Positions 1 to 12,400 of a DNA stretch of 59,573 nt are shown here, one piece after another. Below the pieces are notes generated by a model. It had not been told where the DNA came from. It did not search any database and worked only from the letters and a program-made list of their open reading frames with translations. The DNA comes from Rhodocollybia butyracea (lineage: Eukaryota > Basidiomycota > Agaricomycetes > Agaricales > Omphalotaceae), in the NCBI GenBank assembly GCA_015501585.1, contig JADNRY010000371.1, positions 1 to 59,573 of the forward strand, written 5' to 3'. Positions within the stretch are counted from its first letter, which is position 1. Each line of letters opens with the position of its first letter. A program made the position numbers and the translations under genes.

Positions 1-159
1 ACTACAATTAATGCCTGGGAGCTTAGTGACCTGCAGAAACGGGATCCTTGATCAAGTTGCATGTTCTGGGGGTGATTGGGTTCCTGCTCTGCCTTCTCCC
101 AATCATGGGTGAGAGTGAAGAAGCACTTTACACTTCTCGATCCCGTCCTCGGCAGTCTT

Positions 160-555
160 CTCGTTTTAAACCCATCATCTAACTCATCGACTCAGGCTTA
201 CCAGAATTTGATTGGACTAACACCAAGCAGCGAACCCAATGTCTGCTACCAATGCGGTCAATCTGGTCACTTTGCTCAATATTGCATATCGGTAATGCCT
301 GATGATGTCCGCCAAAGCATATCCCGCAATCGTTCCAAATATGCTGCACTTTTAACTGAACCTGCTGAACCTCAGCTGCCCCTCCGATGCAGCATGAAGC
401 TCTTGCAGTTATGGACCTACCTCTCACCATTGACCCTGATGCCATGTCCCCTGAAGTACGTGAAGCATGCTCAGTACTGTTACTCTATCAAGGCCCACAC
501 TGCAATTCTCACTCCTGATTCATCGGCTCCTTCATCTCCTATGATGCAACAGTGA
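160..555 (+). pseudogene. Gag-type CCHC zinc-knuckle remnant
   Basis: The frame contains one CCHC zinc knuckle, CYQCGQSGHFAQYC (C-x2-C-x4-H-x4-C), at about 241-285. This is the nucleic-acid-binding motif of retrotransposon Gag and some cellular proteins. The surrounding residues are low-complexity and match no domain I know. No capsid, protease or reverse transcriptase is visible nearby, so I read it as a gag or LINE ORF1 remnant. It could also be an exon of an unrecognised gene. The start codon is not defined. Confidence 0.4.
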
Positions 556-1053
556 GCTCTACTCCTAGTAGTGCTAGGAAGAAGAAGAAAAGAAGAAAGG
601 GAAATCATCATTGGGCATGTCTAGTGTTACTCATTCTTTTGAGGAGTTGAATCTTGCAGATGCAGCTACCTTGAGCGAGATTGAGGCGGATGAATATGAA
701 GGTTTTTTAGTCAATTATCTCTTTTCATTTTTACTGCTTTTAGTCATCTGGTGATTCACATTATTGAACAGTTTACTTTCTATGTAGATATAGTTTCTGG
801 GGTGTCTCGACTCAGGGGGTGTGTTGGTATGAGCCGAGACGCTGTACGTAGTTTACGGTCCGTAGTCACATGTTAAATTACTTGCTTGTCTTAATACCAC
901 GTCGTCGTTTATCGTTCGCGTCCTTTTGTGGATATCCCGGGTCTAAAGTTTAACACCATGGTGACTTAATTTTTCTCCAGAGTTGCCCGTATGCCTAAGG
1001 CTGACCATTTGTATAAAGATCTCGCTAGGCTCTTATTTCCTTTCTTCGTTATC
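556..1053. other. Intergenic stretch with a possible LTR edge
   Basis: No convincing gene. A purine run followed by TGTTGG (about 813-828) resembles a polypurine tract next to an LTR start. No matching LTR end or second copy was found, so this is only a hint that the zinc-knuckle remnant belonged to an LTR element. Confidence 0.2.
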
Positions 1054-3262
1054 ATGCCTCCCTCTCGTACTGGTACTGGCACTGGCACTTCTCATTCTGA
1101 TAGTTACTTGTCTGCTCGTCGTAGCAATTCCTTACCTCCCAATACCTTTTCATCTACTCGAGTTCAGCTGCGCCCAGTTTTGCTTTGGGATGTAAACCGT
1201 TCTATCCCAACCCGTTTCCCTAGCACGTATGATCCCAGTATTACAATTCCAGATCGCTACAGCTATGGGGATCCAGTTCCCGCATCTTGCAAATATTTGA
1301 CTGACCAAGTCTTATATAATTACACTTCAAAAAAGCTTCTGGCAGGATATAGTCTCAAAGACCATGAATATGTTCTTGCCACCATGTAAGCCTTTTATTT
1401 CATCGATTTCTCCTCCCAACTGACTGCTCTCCAGTCCTGCCATTGGAATCGATGCTCTGTATGCAGCGATGCAAAGCAACAGCTCTGATGTGACGCCTGC
1501 TTATTGCCATCATCTTGAAAACACGGATCGACCAATGGAATGGTCTCATCTGCACCTATTTCAACGACATCACTTGGACTACAACCAGGAGTTGTGGGGT
1601 ACTTGACGCCAAGCACACACACTTGTATAGCGCGTACGTTGTTTTCCTTGTGTTCGGCACAGAACTTGGTGCTGATCAAGTTGGACTCAAATTCCAGAGC
1701 CCATTTACAAGTCTAACTCACGCAAACGGGCGCTCCAAGATCTCGAGTTTGAGGTCTTGACTAGTGATGTGCCGGCTACGGCTCAGGGCCGTTGAGCCCC
1801 CAAAGCCGGCCGTCTTTGAGCCTAGCCTGGCCCCAGCCGTCATAGGGCTCAGAAGGGCTCAAGGCCCGGCTCAGAATTCTCAAAGCCCTGGGCCGGAGCT
1901 CAGCGCTTAATGAAGCATAGAGCAGCACGCCAAAAATTACACTACATGTATCATCACTTATGCCCAATTTTACACTCATGGTTTCCAGAGATATGAACAA
2001 GGCTGAAAAAAGGCTCCATTAGTGTCAAACAATTTGTTCCACCTATCTGATGAATGTATTGCATTGGCCGTACAGATCCAAATCATCTCAAAAAGCAGGT
2101 GTATAACCTGCACACACTCAGAAAGCAACCAGAAAGCCAAAAGTATCATGGTGTAGAGTCCACCGAGGACAGGGAGCTTAGCGCCTCAAGATATGTCTCT
2201 TTAGCGCTTGGGCCCCGGCCTGAGCCTGAGCCGGCTTTGAGCCGGCCCTTCATGGGGGCTAGGGCCCGGCTCAGATTTTTGACGAGCCTTGGCCGGGGCT
2301 TTTGAGCCGTAGCCGGGGCTTCTGAGCCGGGCCCCAGCCGGCACAACACTAGTCTTGACAGAGGATCATCTGGAGGAGGCATCGGTTGCAAGACAGCTCC
2401 AGGACGGGGTTGGTGAAAGTCGGTCAAACCACAGCAGTGCCTCCAAGGATGACTTTTCGCTGTTTGATGGTGTAGTCCTCGGCACGCCTTTCAAACCATT
2501 TATGTGTTTTTTGTTCTGACTTGAAGCAATAGCTGATGACAAAGTTACCTTTTATACTGAGCAGCTGTGTTATTCTCACACCGACCTCATATCTTCCTGT
2601 GACGATAGGAAACAACTTTGGATCAAGCTCCCAACGGTTGTCCCATATACGACGCCACTCTCGCTGGTGCTTTGAGCCCCCCGCTCACGTCTCTTGTGAA
2701 ACCAATGCCTAAGTTTTCGAAAGAGGAGGCAGAGAGGAGAAAGAAGACTGGTATGTTTCCTTTAGGTTTTTGTGTGTTTCACGTTCTGAGTTTCTTATGC
2801 GCAGATTCCAACCTCGTCTCGTCTGTCTTAGACTCTGCTGAAAAGGGGTATACATTCAGGAACCATTGACCCATCCCGCTTTTGACCTCACCGAGTCTGG
2901 ACTTCCTCAATGTCTTCGGATTTTCTGTGAGCCTAATGCCTCTGTCAATGCATGGTGCAATATGGGTCACTTGCAGGGAAGCATTGTTGGGACTCTTGTC
3001 TTACAGTTCAACGGGGAAGAAGGTATCACTATAGAGGAGTTCGCAGAGCTGCGCAAGAGATCCCATAAATGTGCCTCTTGCTTGTGTTTCTTCTCCTTTG
3101 ATGCGTATCATACCCATACGCAGTATGATCTGATCTGCAAGAATACGCCTGAACTTGAACTTGGTAAGCCATACAGTCCCCATATCTCTTAAGTTGTACA
3201 CTATGCCATATTCTGAACAATGGTAAAAAACACTCGTAGTCTCAGTCGTTTCGATTAAGTAA
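1054..3262 (+). pseudogene. Unrecognised multi-exon gene split by a hAT MITE
   Basis: I do not recognise the protein. A spliced frame can be followed: exon 1 to 1385 (start at 1054, or 991), intron 1386-1434, exon 2 to about 1593, exon 3 from about 1681, intron 2470-2532, a likely intron 2666-2712, an in-frame GT..AG intron 2751-2804, and a last intron near 3163-3239 ending in a stop at 3262. Exon 3 is interrupted at 1762-2351 by a MITE. With the MITE and one target copy removed, the frame reads straight through (LEFEVLTEDHLEEASVARQ). Near 2850-2870 the frame shifts by one base between two long open parts, which suggests a second lesion or a misjudged intron. The C-terminal part has a Cys pair (HKCASCLCFF). 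Probably a host gene that is now dead; function unknown. Confidence 0.4.
1754..2359. mobile_element. hAT-type MITE with 8-bp target duplication
   Basis: The element is 1762-2351 (590 bp). It starts TAGTGATGTGCCGGCT and ends with the inverse of TAGTGTTGTGCCGGCT, and the GC-rich inverted repeats run about 150 bp inward on each side to an AGCGCT motif. Identical 8-bp copies GTCTTGAC flank it at 1754-1761 and 2352-2359. An 8-bp duplication plus a YARNG terminus is the hAT signature. The AT-rich centre has no transposase, so it is non-autonomous. Confidence 0.85.
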
Positions 3263-4271
3263 TAGAGCACACAGATCGGGTATGGTCGTTAAACTTCGCT
3301 TTCCGCGCGCGCTTATATAGTAAGCTATATGTCACATCTTATCGTTTCTCTCCCAACTAGCCCATCATTCCTCATCGTTCCAACTCCAATGGGAGGTTAG
3401 GTAGGAGGTAACAGGACGGCCACGAAGTCGAAGTTAACCGCGGTACAGTTACGGTGTACTATGGTAAGCCCTATTCGGAAGTCACAGGCTACAGGCTGTG
3501 TCGCCGGTCAAATGGAGCGCAGTGGGGACTATTAGTTGTGAGACCCAGGCGATGAGGATAGATGTATCTCTGTTATTCTACTTGCCCAGTTAGAGCTCGG
3601 CCTTATATACTGTGGTAGTACAAAGTATTCCAATGCGACTCGGTTCTGGAAGTTACCAGATTACCCTCATCGGCTCGGCAACTGCAACAGATGGGAAGAC
3701 TCATATGCCGCATCATCAACATCGTAAAATATCCGATTTTCAAGTTGTATATGGGCCCCATACTTGGCAGGCGGTGCTTACCGTTATGAATGGCTAGCGT
3801 TGGGAAAGTGACAACTAGCCTCCGAGTAAGGTGTAACCTTCCTTAGCATACTTTGTAGCAAAGTCAAACTATCTATCGCTTGGCTTGAACTGCACTAGCC
3901 AACCATGATCACAGCTAGCTTGATTGGACCAAGCTATTATTGACCATGATATGGGATGCTCTTCAGGTCACGGTTAATTCGTGTCGGTTGTCCAGACTCC
4001 AAGCCAGCTATAAACTTTCAGAGTTGTTTCAAGAAGTTTTGAGCCCTACTACGCTTCCTTCACTCGTTTTTATGGCAGTTCCGAGAGATGTGAAAGCTGG
4101 TATTATTAACACTAGTAATAACGCCAAGGATGATCATCAACTAGATTGATGTTTCCGTTGTTCTCGCGGCGGCGTGCCACGGTGCGATCATGGCCAGGAT
4201 ATACTTATACTGGTACAGAGCCTGAGGTTCTTGAGCTCCTCGCCTATCTTTAACCTTCCTTCTACCACTTC
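3263..4271. other. Intergenic, nothing recognised
   Basis: Only short unconvincing open frames on both strands. No repeats, motifs or splice-consistent frames were recognised. Confidence 0.4.
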
Positions 4272-5834
4272 ATGTCTGGTTCTATTTCGCAGCTGGTCTC
4301 CGATTTTTATGATACTAGCTTAGAGCACGCCCATGCACTCACTCTACTATACCACTCAATTGGCCTTGTTGCTCAGACGTTTGTCTATGGTTAGTTTCCA
4401 TGTTTCCATGTATTTCAACTACGGGTATTTAAGCTCAGAGCTAACCATGCATTGGACGGTCATAGGCATTTACACTTGTCTAATGCCAATATCAACATTT
4501 GTTATGCTGCAAGTGCTCTTCCCGCCCTTCTTCCATAATAGTATTTAATTGAATCATCTAGGAAGACAGGGCTTCAAACTCCAATACGGAAATTTCTTTT
4601 GGCAATGACAATCTTCATGTATTCATTATCCAGCATTCATTGGATTTTATCGGTTGTCAACATGATACAAAGCATTCAGTTTTGGTTTTTGGTTGATCCT
4701 TTCAACCCATCGGATAAAGATCCTCCAACTTTGGTACCACTGTTTAGCGCTCTGATTCTGGTCAATGTAAGTAAAGTGCTTGTGCCACAGCACTAGTCTC
4801 AGTGCATCATGGGATACATGTTAACTAAACAATCTATTCAATAGTATATCCTAACTGATGGCGTAGTTGTCTGGCGTGCATGGGTATTATGTAACGACTC
4901 GAGTTCGAGGGCACTCAAGATCCCGCTGGGCATGTTATTTTGTCTATCCTGTAGGCCAATCCCCATGTTTAACTTCCAGCCCAACTCATTATCATTGACT
5001 TTTGTACCACAGTGAGCGTTGCAGCCACAATAGTAATACGAGTACTGCTCACTTCGCCACCTGAGAATAATGCTAGGGTTAGCACAGTGCTGGAACGGGC
5101 AATTGATGCTACTCAAGTGGCTAATTTGGTCCTTTCGCTGCTGACAAATGTATCCTCGACATCTATTGTTGGTGTGAAAGCGTGGTATGTTGTAGATCTC
5201 AATCTCTCTAGTACTGGTGCTCAGCAGAAATCTACTCTGTAATGAAGGAATTATCGTCAAGATATCAAGAAGGATTTCGAATGCTTGCAAGGGAAAAAAT
5301 CTAAAGCAGATAAAGTTCTGGTAATACTATTTGAATCAGGTGTATTGTACATTATCTCTGGGTGTGTACATCTAGTTCCCTAAACACTGTAGGATTCAAT
5401 TGACCAAAATTTACTGTCGCAGATCATGGTTCTCACTGCATCAGTTATACGCCTTCCACACGGGACATTAGGGGACATCTACACCCCCGTCAACTTCCAA
5501 ATAGCAGTATGTACATGCTTTAGGTTGTTGATTTTGAATTTTTTATTCATTGAGTCTACATTAGGGAATCTACCCACTTGTCATCCTTCTCCTGGTCAAC
5601 CGAGAGAGCCCTCTGAAGAAAAGCGTGTTTGTGTCAACAATTCCGCTGTCTATACCACACAATAGTCAATCCGGAGATGAATCGCATCTTGCAACAATAC
5701 ATTTTGGGACAGTGGGTAGTACTGCCATGCAGAATGACCTGGAATTGAATACTGTAGAAACAAATGGGACTGTTGACTCTCTTGAACATGAGGAATTGCA
5801 ATATGATAAAAAAGCAGTAGATGTCCAAGCATGA
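4272..5834 (+). CDS. Multi-pass membrane protein, Agaricomycete 7-TM-like family
   Basis: Eight exons join in phase to 371 aa: 4272-4389, 4466-4512, 4566-4766, 4845-4950, 5013-5184, 5248-5365, 5423-5506, 5565-5834. The lengths sum to 1,116 nt. The product has several hydrophobic helices: LTLLYHSIGLVAQTFVYGIY, then FLLAMTIFMYSLSSIHWILS, LFCLSLSVAATIVIRVLL, VLVILFESGVLYIISG and IAGIYPLVILLLVNRE. Family-typical signatures are DGVVVWRAWVL, VKAWNYRQDI, ESG and GIYP. This matches the layout of the large set of uncharacterised seven-helix proteins common in mushroom-forming fungi. The C-terminal tail of about 70 residues is polar and acidic, so probably cytoplasmic. Two introns end in AAG rather than the commoner CAG/TAG. 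Location is inferred to be a membrane; substrate or ligand unknown. The gene looks intact. Confidence 0.75.
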
Positions 5835-6454
5835 TTTTGTTAATAGTTGACGAACTTAACTCCATCATGTCATCTATGTACTTATGTTTGTGGAAATTTT
5901 TCAGGTTGTTGGGAGTTAATCGGCATGGTCCCATTTAGAGACAACCGGGGTCCGGGCTACACATATTGCGTCCTGAATATACGTCCCGGTCATTCGCCTC
6001 CGACCTTGCTACGGTAAGCAGTTCAATCTGCTCAGCTCGCATTTTAGGATTTAGCGAACACGAGAGAAGGGAAATACCGGTCTCTATCTCTCGGAGAACC
6101 GCAGGCGCCCCACTGATAGTAGCGCATAGGAGGATGTCACTAGACTTGTGTATGCCGACGTTTAGGGATCTTGATGTGAACCACCCGGCCATGATAGGAG
6201 TACCGACCATTTGTGGTTCATTTTCATTGTATTGAACTCCTTTGTGTAGGAGGTATGACTTGGTAAAGTTTTGTATCGTGAATCTGACAACTTCACCCTT
6301 TAGATGAGTGATACCTCCCGATGATCGATCGTTGCACAACCCGCAGGAATTGTGAGGATTCCGGCTAATATAGGCCTAGAACTGCTGGTATATGCATGAT
6401 AAGAACAATCGTGAGGCGCATGGCCTATGCAACTTCCAACATTAATATTTTTAA
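5835..6454. other. Intergenic before the Helitron
   Basis: A 134-codon minus-strand frame (5935-6339) covers most of this stretch but shows no recognisable domain and no supporting splice pattern, so I do not call it a gene. Confidence 0.3.
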
Positions 6455-9400
6455 TCCCCGACTCTGACCGAAGGGAAGGGAGGGTCTTGTCGGTGTCAAA
6501 TGAGTGTTGGATTCTTCCAAAACCGCCAGATCGGGTATTTCTTTCCCACCTGATGTTCAGCCGCGATGCCGGTTCATCCATTTGGCAAGTCTTCTGATCC
6601 CGATTTGATACGGTCATCGCCTTCTCATACTAAGCTTAAGTATGTTGCTGTGCAAGTGCCGGTATAGCCGCTATTCCAGTTACGCCTAGTTACGCCCGTC
6701 GTCTTATCTCGTTCTACCTTCATAGGCATGCTCTCATGAGTCCAAGGCATTGTAATTGTGATAACTAATTTAAAGAGCTTGGAACAAGTGCATAAACTTG
6801 CCGATTTGTGCTATTTGCCAACTAAGTCCCAAATCTTCAAGATTTCATTCACATTTCAAGATGGTCTAGAGACAATGGCGTCAGCGTATGGAAAGCCGAA
6901 CTCAATGGTTAATACAATTTGTGGTGAGTTTATTTCAGATGGGCTTACCAACTGGAATGCCAGCTCCTAATAACGGACAGACCACAAGCGTGCTGACATC
7001 CCTGATAGCCGAATGGAATATGCTCCCCTTCTGTGACCACACAAAGGCCCGGCCTTTCCCTGAGGCATCTGGGGATGCCATACGTCTGATCTTTGCTGCG
7101 AACACCTTGCTCTCAATTACAAACCTGCTGGTTCACTCATGAGTCGCCGCAATGGCAGTTGTTTCAGAAGTCTTATGACTGCTATCTAATCACATCATGT
7201 GCCAAGTACCAAATCCGCTATGTTGCGATATTTAACTGATGATCCGGTATGCGGGATAGTTGCCACTATCCCGATCTTCGTGCTACAGCCATCACCTTCA
7301 TTTGCTAGTAAAACCTGCATCTTGCTTTTTCCGCCTTTGTCTTACCCCGTCAACGACGGCCACTGACCTTGAGGATGTCTTCGTTAGAATCAACTTATGC
7401 TGCAGTTCGTAACTCCATACCAGTGTGGCTTCAAATGAATGAACCTCTTGTAGTTGAATTGAATTTAAAAAAATTAACCACTGCAGTTCTAAATTCAATA
7501 CCTTCATGTCCGCTTGATGTTACGACAAAATCAAAGGCAATTAAGAATATTCTGGATGAATTGCCCTCAATTCTGGCCCATATGCGTCGTCTTCCTGTAG
7601 AACAAATCTATGTTGCGTGTGCTAAAACTGTTATTGTGACATTTGGTACTGAAATTTCGAGAGCAATAATGAAGTCCTTTCCAAGAGAAGTAGTTGAACG
7701 TGCCAGTCATCCTTTTCTCAACGTACAATTTCTTCCTTGCTTGGTAAAGTTATTGGATGATATAGAACCTGAGACTATTGACATGCTCAAACTTTACTTC
7801 AGAATTCATTACCGTGAAAAAGCATCAGTGTATATTTCAACGTCAGATCATGGCTTTGGTTCAATGCAGTCGTTGAGCCTGAATCAACTTATTGCACGAT
7901 GTATTCAGAGAGAATTTCAGTCGTTGTATTATTTGTCATTTGAATCACTTACTGATACCTACCTTAGTGAGTTAACATTCAGCAATGAAATCGCTATGGA
8001 CACCCCCTTTGACCATGAGGACATGGTTCTTGCAATTTTCATAGTACGAGGCTTCCCTCAATTCCTTCTCACTACAATAAGTACTCAATTGGCAGAGTTT
8101 GCTGCTACAGGAGAAGCAAAGTTAAGTAGAACTGAACATCGCCGCCTTGTGCAACTTGCCACACGGAGGGCTCAACGTATTTCAAGGGCCAATGCATCTG
8201 TCAACACAATATCAAATGCTTCAGAGGTATGGCCTCAACCTGTATCTGATGAGACAAAATTGACTTGTATTCGATCTTACTGTGAGTCAATGAAGTATAT
8301 CCCTCTTGATTGCTGTGCATGTTGCGGGAGTGAAGATCGACTGAGGACAGGATCATTTAACCTTCTTGTAGACACTCCATCATTGGATATACTTCGTGTA
8401 AAGGATGAATGGATCCTTAGTCGCACGCCCCAATGGCGATTCACCTATATTGACCGATCTTTGGATGGCCTTCTTTTGGAACCTAAAGGCATACGCCTTT
8501 CTTCTTGTTCCTCTGATGCAGTTGAAATCTACTTGTGTGTTGAATGTAAAGGTGCACTGAGCCGATCTACTATGCCACGTTTAGCCCTGAACAACTGTCT
8601 GTATCGAGGTGAGTTGCCACCTGAGTTGCAAGACCTTACATGGGTTGAAGAAATGGCATGCAGTTTGTATCGTACCACAGCACACGTTGCACGATTATAT
8701 GGATCTTCCTCCCCAGAAGATCCCCTTCAACTGCATGGAAATACCTGTGCTCATCCAATGAAACTGTTTGAAAATGCCACCACTTTGCCATGGGCTCCAT
8801 CAGATTTAAATGATTTGATAAGTATTGTCTTTATTGGACCACGGAAATTAAGGAAGGATGATATTGCCAAACTTAAGCATTATTTTGTACGGAAGTCAAA
8901 GATCAAGCTGTTCCTTGCTTATTTGAGGAAACATTCCCGCTTGTATTCTGGTCTACCTCCAGTTGATGATCGAATCTTGGCCATGTATCCTGAAGAAGGT
9001 ATCCTTCCTGGATTGCTTGAAAGAATAATTTACGACCATGAAAGCGACCCTGTGTCATTGTTTGAGGAAGAAACTTCAAGCTTTGATGAACATCCAGCAG
9101 AAAATCTGTCCAATTCTGATCTTCTCTTGGAAAAGTTGGGTGTCTATAGTCCTGAAAGTGACACTGTTCCTGGTCGATTCAAAACATCATCTGCACTAAG
9201 AAATATTGCTTTGGCTTCAGACCCAAACCATGCGAATCTTGTCAAATTTGATTGTGACCCCATCCCTGAGTACAATAATCGAGATCTGTTTCCTGGAATG
9301 TTTCCTACTTTATATCCCTTGGGTATTGGGGGTTTTGAAGATCCTTGCCAGAGTCCCTCAGTTTCACTTGAAGCACATGCAGAGCACTTGTTGGACCAAG

Positions 9401-12400
9401 CCAATTGCAAATTCCGGTATCATCACTATTACATCTTTGTTGTGTTGAACCTTATTCAACGGCGTAAAGCACATCTTCATACTGCATTTTCCATAAAGTC
9501 CTCACGTTTTTCTCATATTTCTTCTGCACTGTTATCTGTGTCACCTCAAGTGCTATCCAATCTTTCCAATCATCTCAAAGATGAGTACAATCCTGCATTA
9601 TTTACCGATGATGAGCAACGGGCCATGCTGCTCTTGAAAGAAGTGAATACAATCTCAGCAAAAATACCAGGTTCGCAAGCATCAAAAATAAATGCTCGAC
9701 ATCAAATTCACAATTACTATGGCTACTTTGGTCTTGCACATTTATTTCTTACATTAAATCCTTCTGCAGTTCACAGCCCTATTTTCCAGGTGATCTATGG
9801 TGATGACTTGGTCAATCTGGAAGATCGGTTTCCTGAAATACCAAAGAAAAGGTCAGATCGTGCATTTAGAGTTGCTGAGGATCCTGTTGCTGGTTGTGAT
9901 TTTTTCATTTACATGTACCGTTGTATTTTTCGTGATCTATTTGGTTGGAATTTTGATCAATCTAAACCCTCAGATAAGGGAGGAATTTTTGGCGTACTGC
10001 GAGCATTTTATGGTACAGCCGAATTGACTGAACGAGGACAATTTCATGGACATTACCTTATATGGTTGCGCGGAGGGCTAAATCCCTCACAGATTCATGC
10101 CAAAATGAAGGCATCAGATGAATATCGTGATCGATTTCTGAGTTTCTTTGAAGGTATAATATACCATCATCTACCTAAGAGTGATACTCCAATTGATGTT
10201 CTGTATGAACCTTGTGTTGAAATGCCTCCCTTTCCACCTTTAACGGCAGATGAAGGCCATGAATTTTATCAAGAAGCCTCCCTCTTTGAGTGGGAGTTGA
10301 TGTTTGAAAGTGAGCATAAGAAGATTGGAGAGCGTCATCAAAGGCATCGCTGCCGTCCTGTATGCTTCAAAGGAAGGTCCGCAGCTGATGGATGTAGATT
10401 CAATTATCCGCATGAAATTGTCCCAATATCCACATTTGATTCTGAAACCAACTCTGTCATTTTTTCTCGGCAAGAGTCTGATGTGAATGGTCATAACCCA
10501 ATACTTCTAGTATATACCCGTCATAATCATGACCTGAAATGCATCTTATCAGGTAAAGCTGCCAAGGCAGCAATGTTTTATATTTCTGATTACATCACAA
10601 AAATGCCTTTGAAGACTGAACAATTACTTTCGTTACTGTCGAAGGCAGTTGCATCAGTCACACAAGATGATATCTTTGAAACTGAGGTTGGAAAGGCCAA
10701 ACGCCTGTTACACCGTTGTCTTACACATTTTGGCAGAAGTCAGCAAATACATGCACAGCAAGCAGTTCGGTATCTGCGCCAGATGGATGATACCATGTAC
10801 TCGCATAAATGTATCCCAATGCCTTCAGCCAATTTGATGGCATTTATTCAAAAAATGTATGCACCAATTTTACGACAATTTGAGGTTGAATTTGATGATG
10901 ACGAGGATATTCCTATCCAGTTGTTATTTGATGGAGAAGGGAAAATTCGCCATTGTAATCAAGTTCATGACTACTGGTACCGGTCCTCCGACTTGGATGA
11001 TATTACATTTTTTGATTTCATTCGGCACTTTACATGTGATAATAAGAGTAAAACACGGACAGTTAATACACCTCAGACCAGAGCGGGGGTTCTATCACGA
11101 TACAGTCTTTGTGAAGGACATCCATATTACAAGACTCATGAGCTTGTTCGCCATACTTTTATTGAACAAGGTGATATTGGACAAGAATTAGTCCCCAGGG
11201 TTATTGGCATGGCCATTCCAAGGAAAAAAAATCCTGCCTATGCATTATTTGCTCTTGCACATTTCAAACCCTTTTCTGTGCGTACTCCACTCATTGAGAT
11301 GCCAGTCAACGATGAGTTTGTCTCCTACAACTTCAGTCCATTTGCAATAAGTATAATGAATAACTGGGAAGAGATACATGAATGTCAGGATGAGCGAGAA
11401 GCGGAACGTATTCGGAAGCAGGCACAGCAAATGAAGGGATCTAAAAACTCTGTGTCATTGCAGAATTCACTGCTGGATGATCCCTACCACAATGTGGATG
11501 AGGATGCCGATTTCATTGATTCGCGTGTTACCTCTCAAAAGAGGGCCAGTGATCTTGCATTGGCACGGGAGTGTAACCTGCTACATCGAGATCTTATTCT
11601 ATCAAAATGGCTACAACTGCCTGCTGACATTGTGAGGATCAATCTGAAGAATATTGCAGATTCTTGTAATGCCTTACCACGAATAACTTCTCAGCTGGAA
11701 GCAAGATGGAAATTGCAAACAAAGACCCAGAGTAATCTCATCACCGATGCGAGAAAGTCCAGGTCAATGCCTCATAATCAAACAAGACAACGCGCTCCAC
11801 TAACATAACTTACAATTAAACGGAAGGATCTTTGAAAAAACTTGGAGCAGGGGAAATAAAACACATAACTGGAAGGTGTAATATTCTGTCCACATTGATT
11901 TCACTCCATTATCATGTCAATGGAACGAGCAGTGACAGAGATTTCGATCAGCAACAACCGATATTATCTTTCTGGCCATGCATCGCAGACAACTGCCTTC
12001 TCGAATATTACTCTTCCAATAATTGAATCACAGAAACGGGGAACTCACCACGTTCACACCCTGTTACTACATGGTCAGAAGTTGCACAACTTGACAAAAT
12101 AGTTAATGTGTGTTGGGGGCAATATCTTGGTGGATACATAGCTGACATCATTTCAGCAGTGGGGCGGTGTGTGGCTCCTTGAACGTAGATCAGGAAATAC
12201 AAAGACGTAGAATCAAGTCAAGGATCATCGCAGAAGAAGGGATCATGCAAGTGATGACTGAGTAAAGTTGGCATGTACTGTAATTGATAGTTACGATTGT
12301 ATCTGCTTCGTTGACTTAGCCTAGCTAGCTGTCTTTTGTGAAGAGAATACTCGTTCACGTATAAAGCCTAGTGGGCAGGGTTCAAGGGACCCTCGTGTTC

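Noticed and set aside
5935..6339. 134-codon minus-strand frame before the Helitron
   Set aside because: No domain, no splice support, and the overlapping plus frame is also open; left uncalled.
7253..7272. GGGATAGT..ACTATCCC hairpin before the Rep gene, considered as a terminator or Helitron end
   Set aside because: Lies about 800 bp inside the defined 5' end and is not shared with the other two copies.
12301..12330. CTAG motifs considered as a canonical Helitron 3' end
   Set aside because: No hairpin directly upstream, and the comparison of three copies places the end at 12943.
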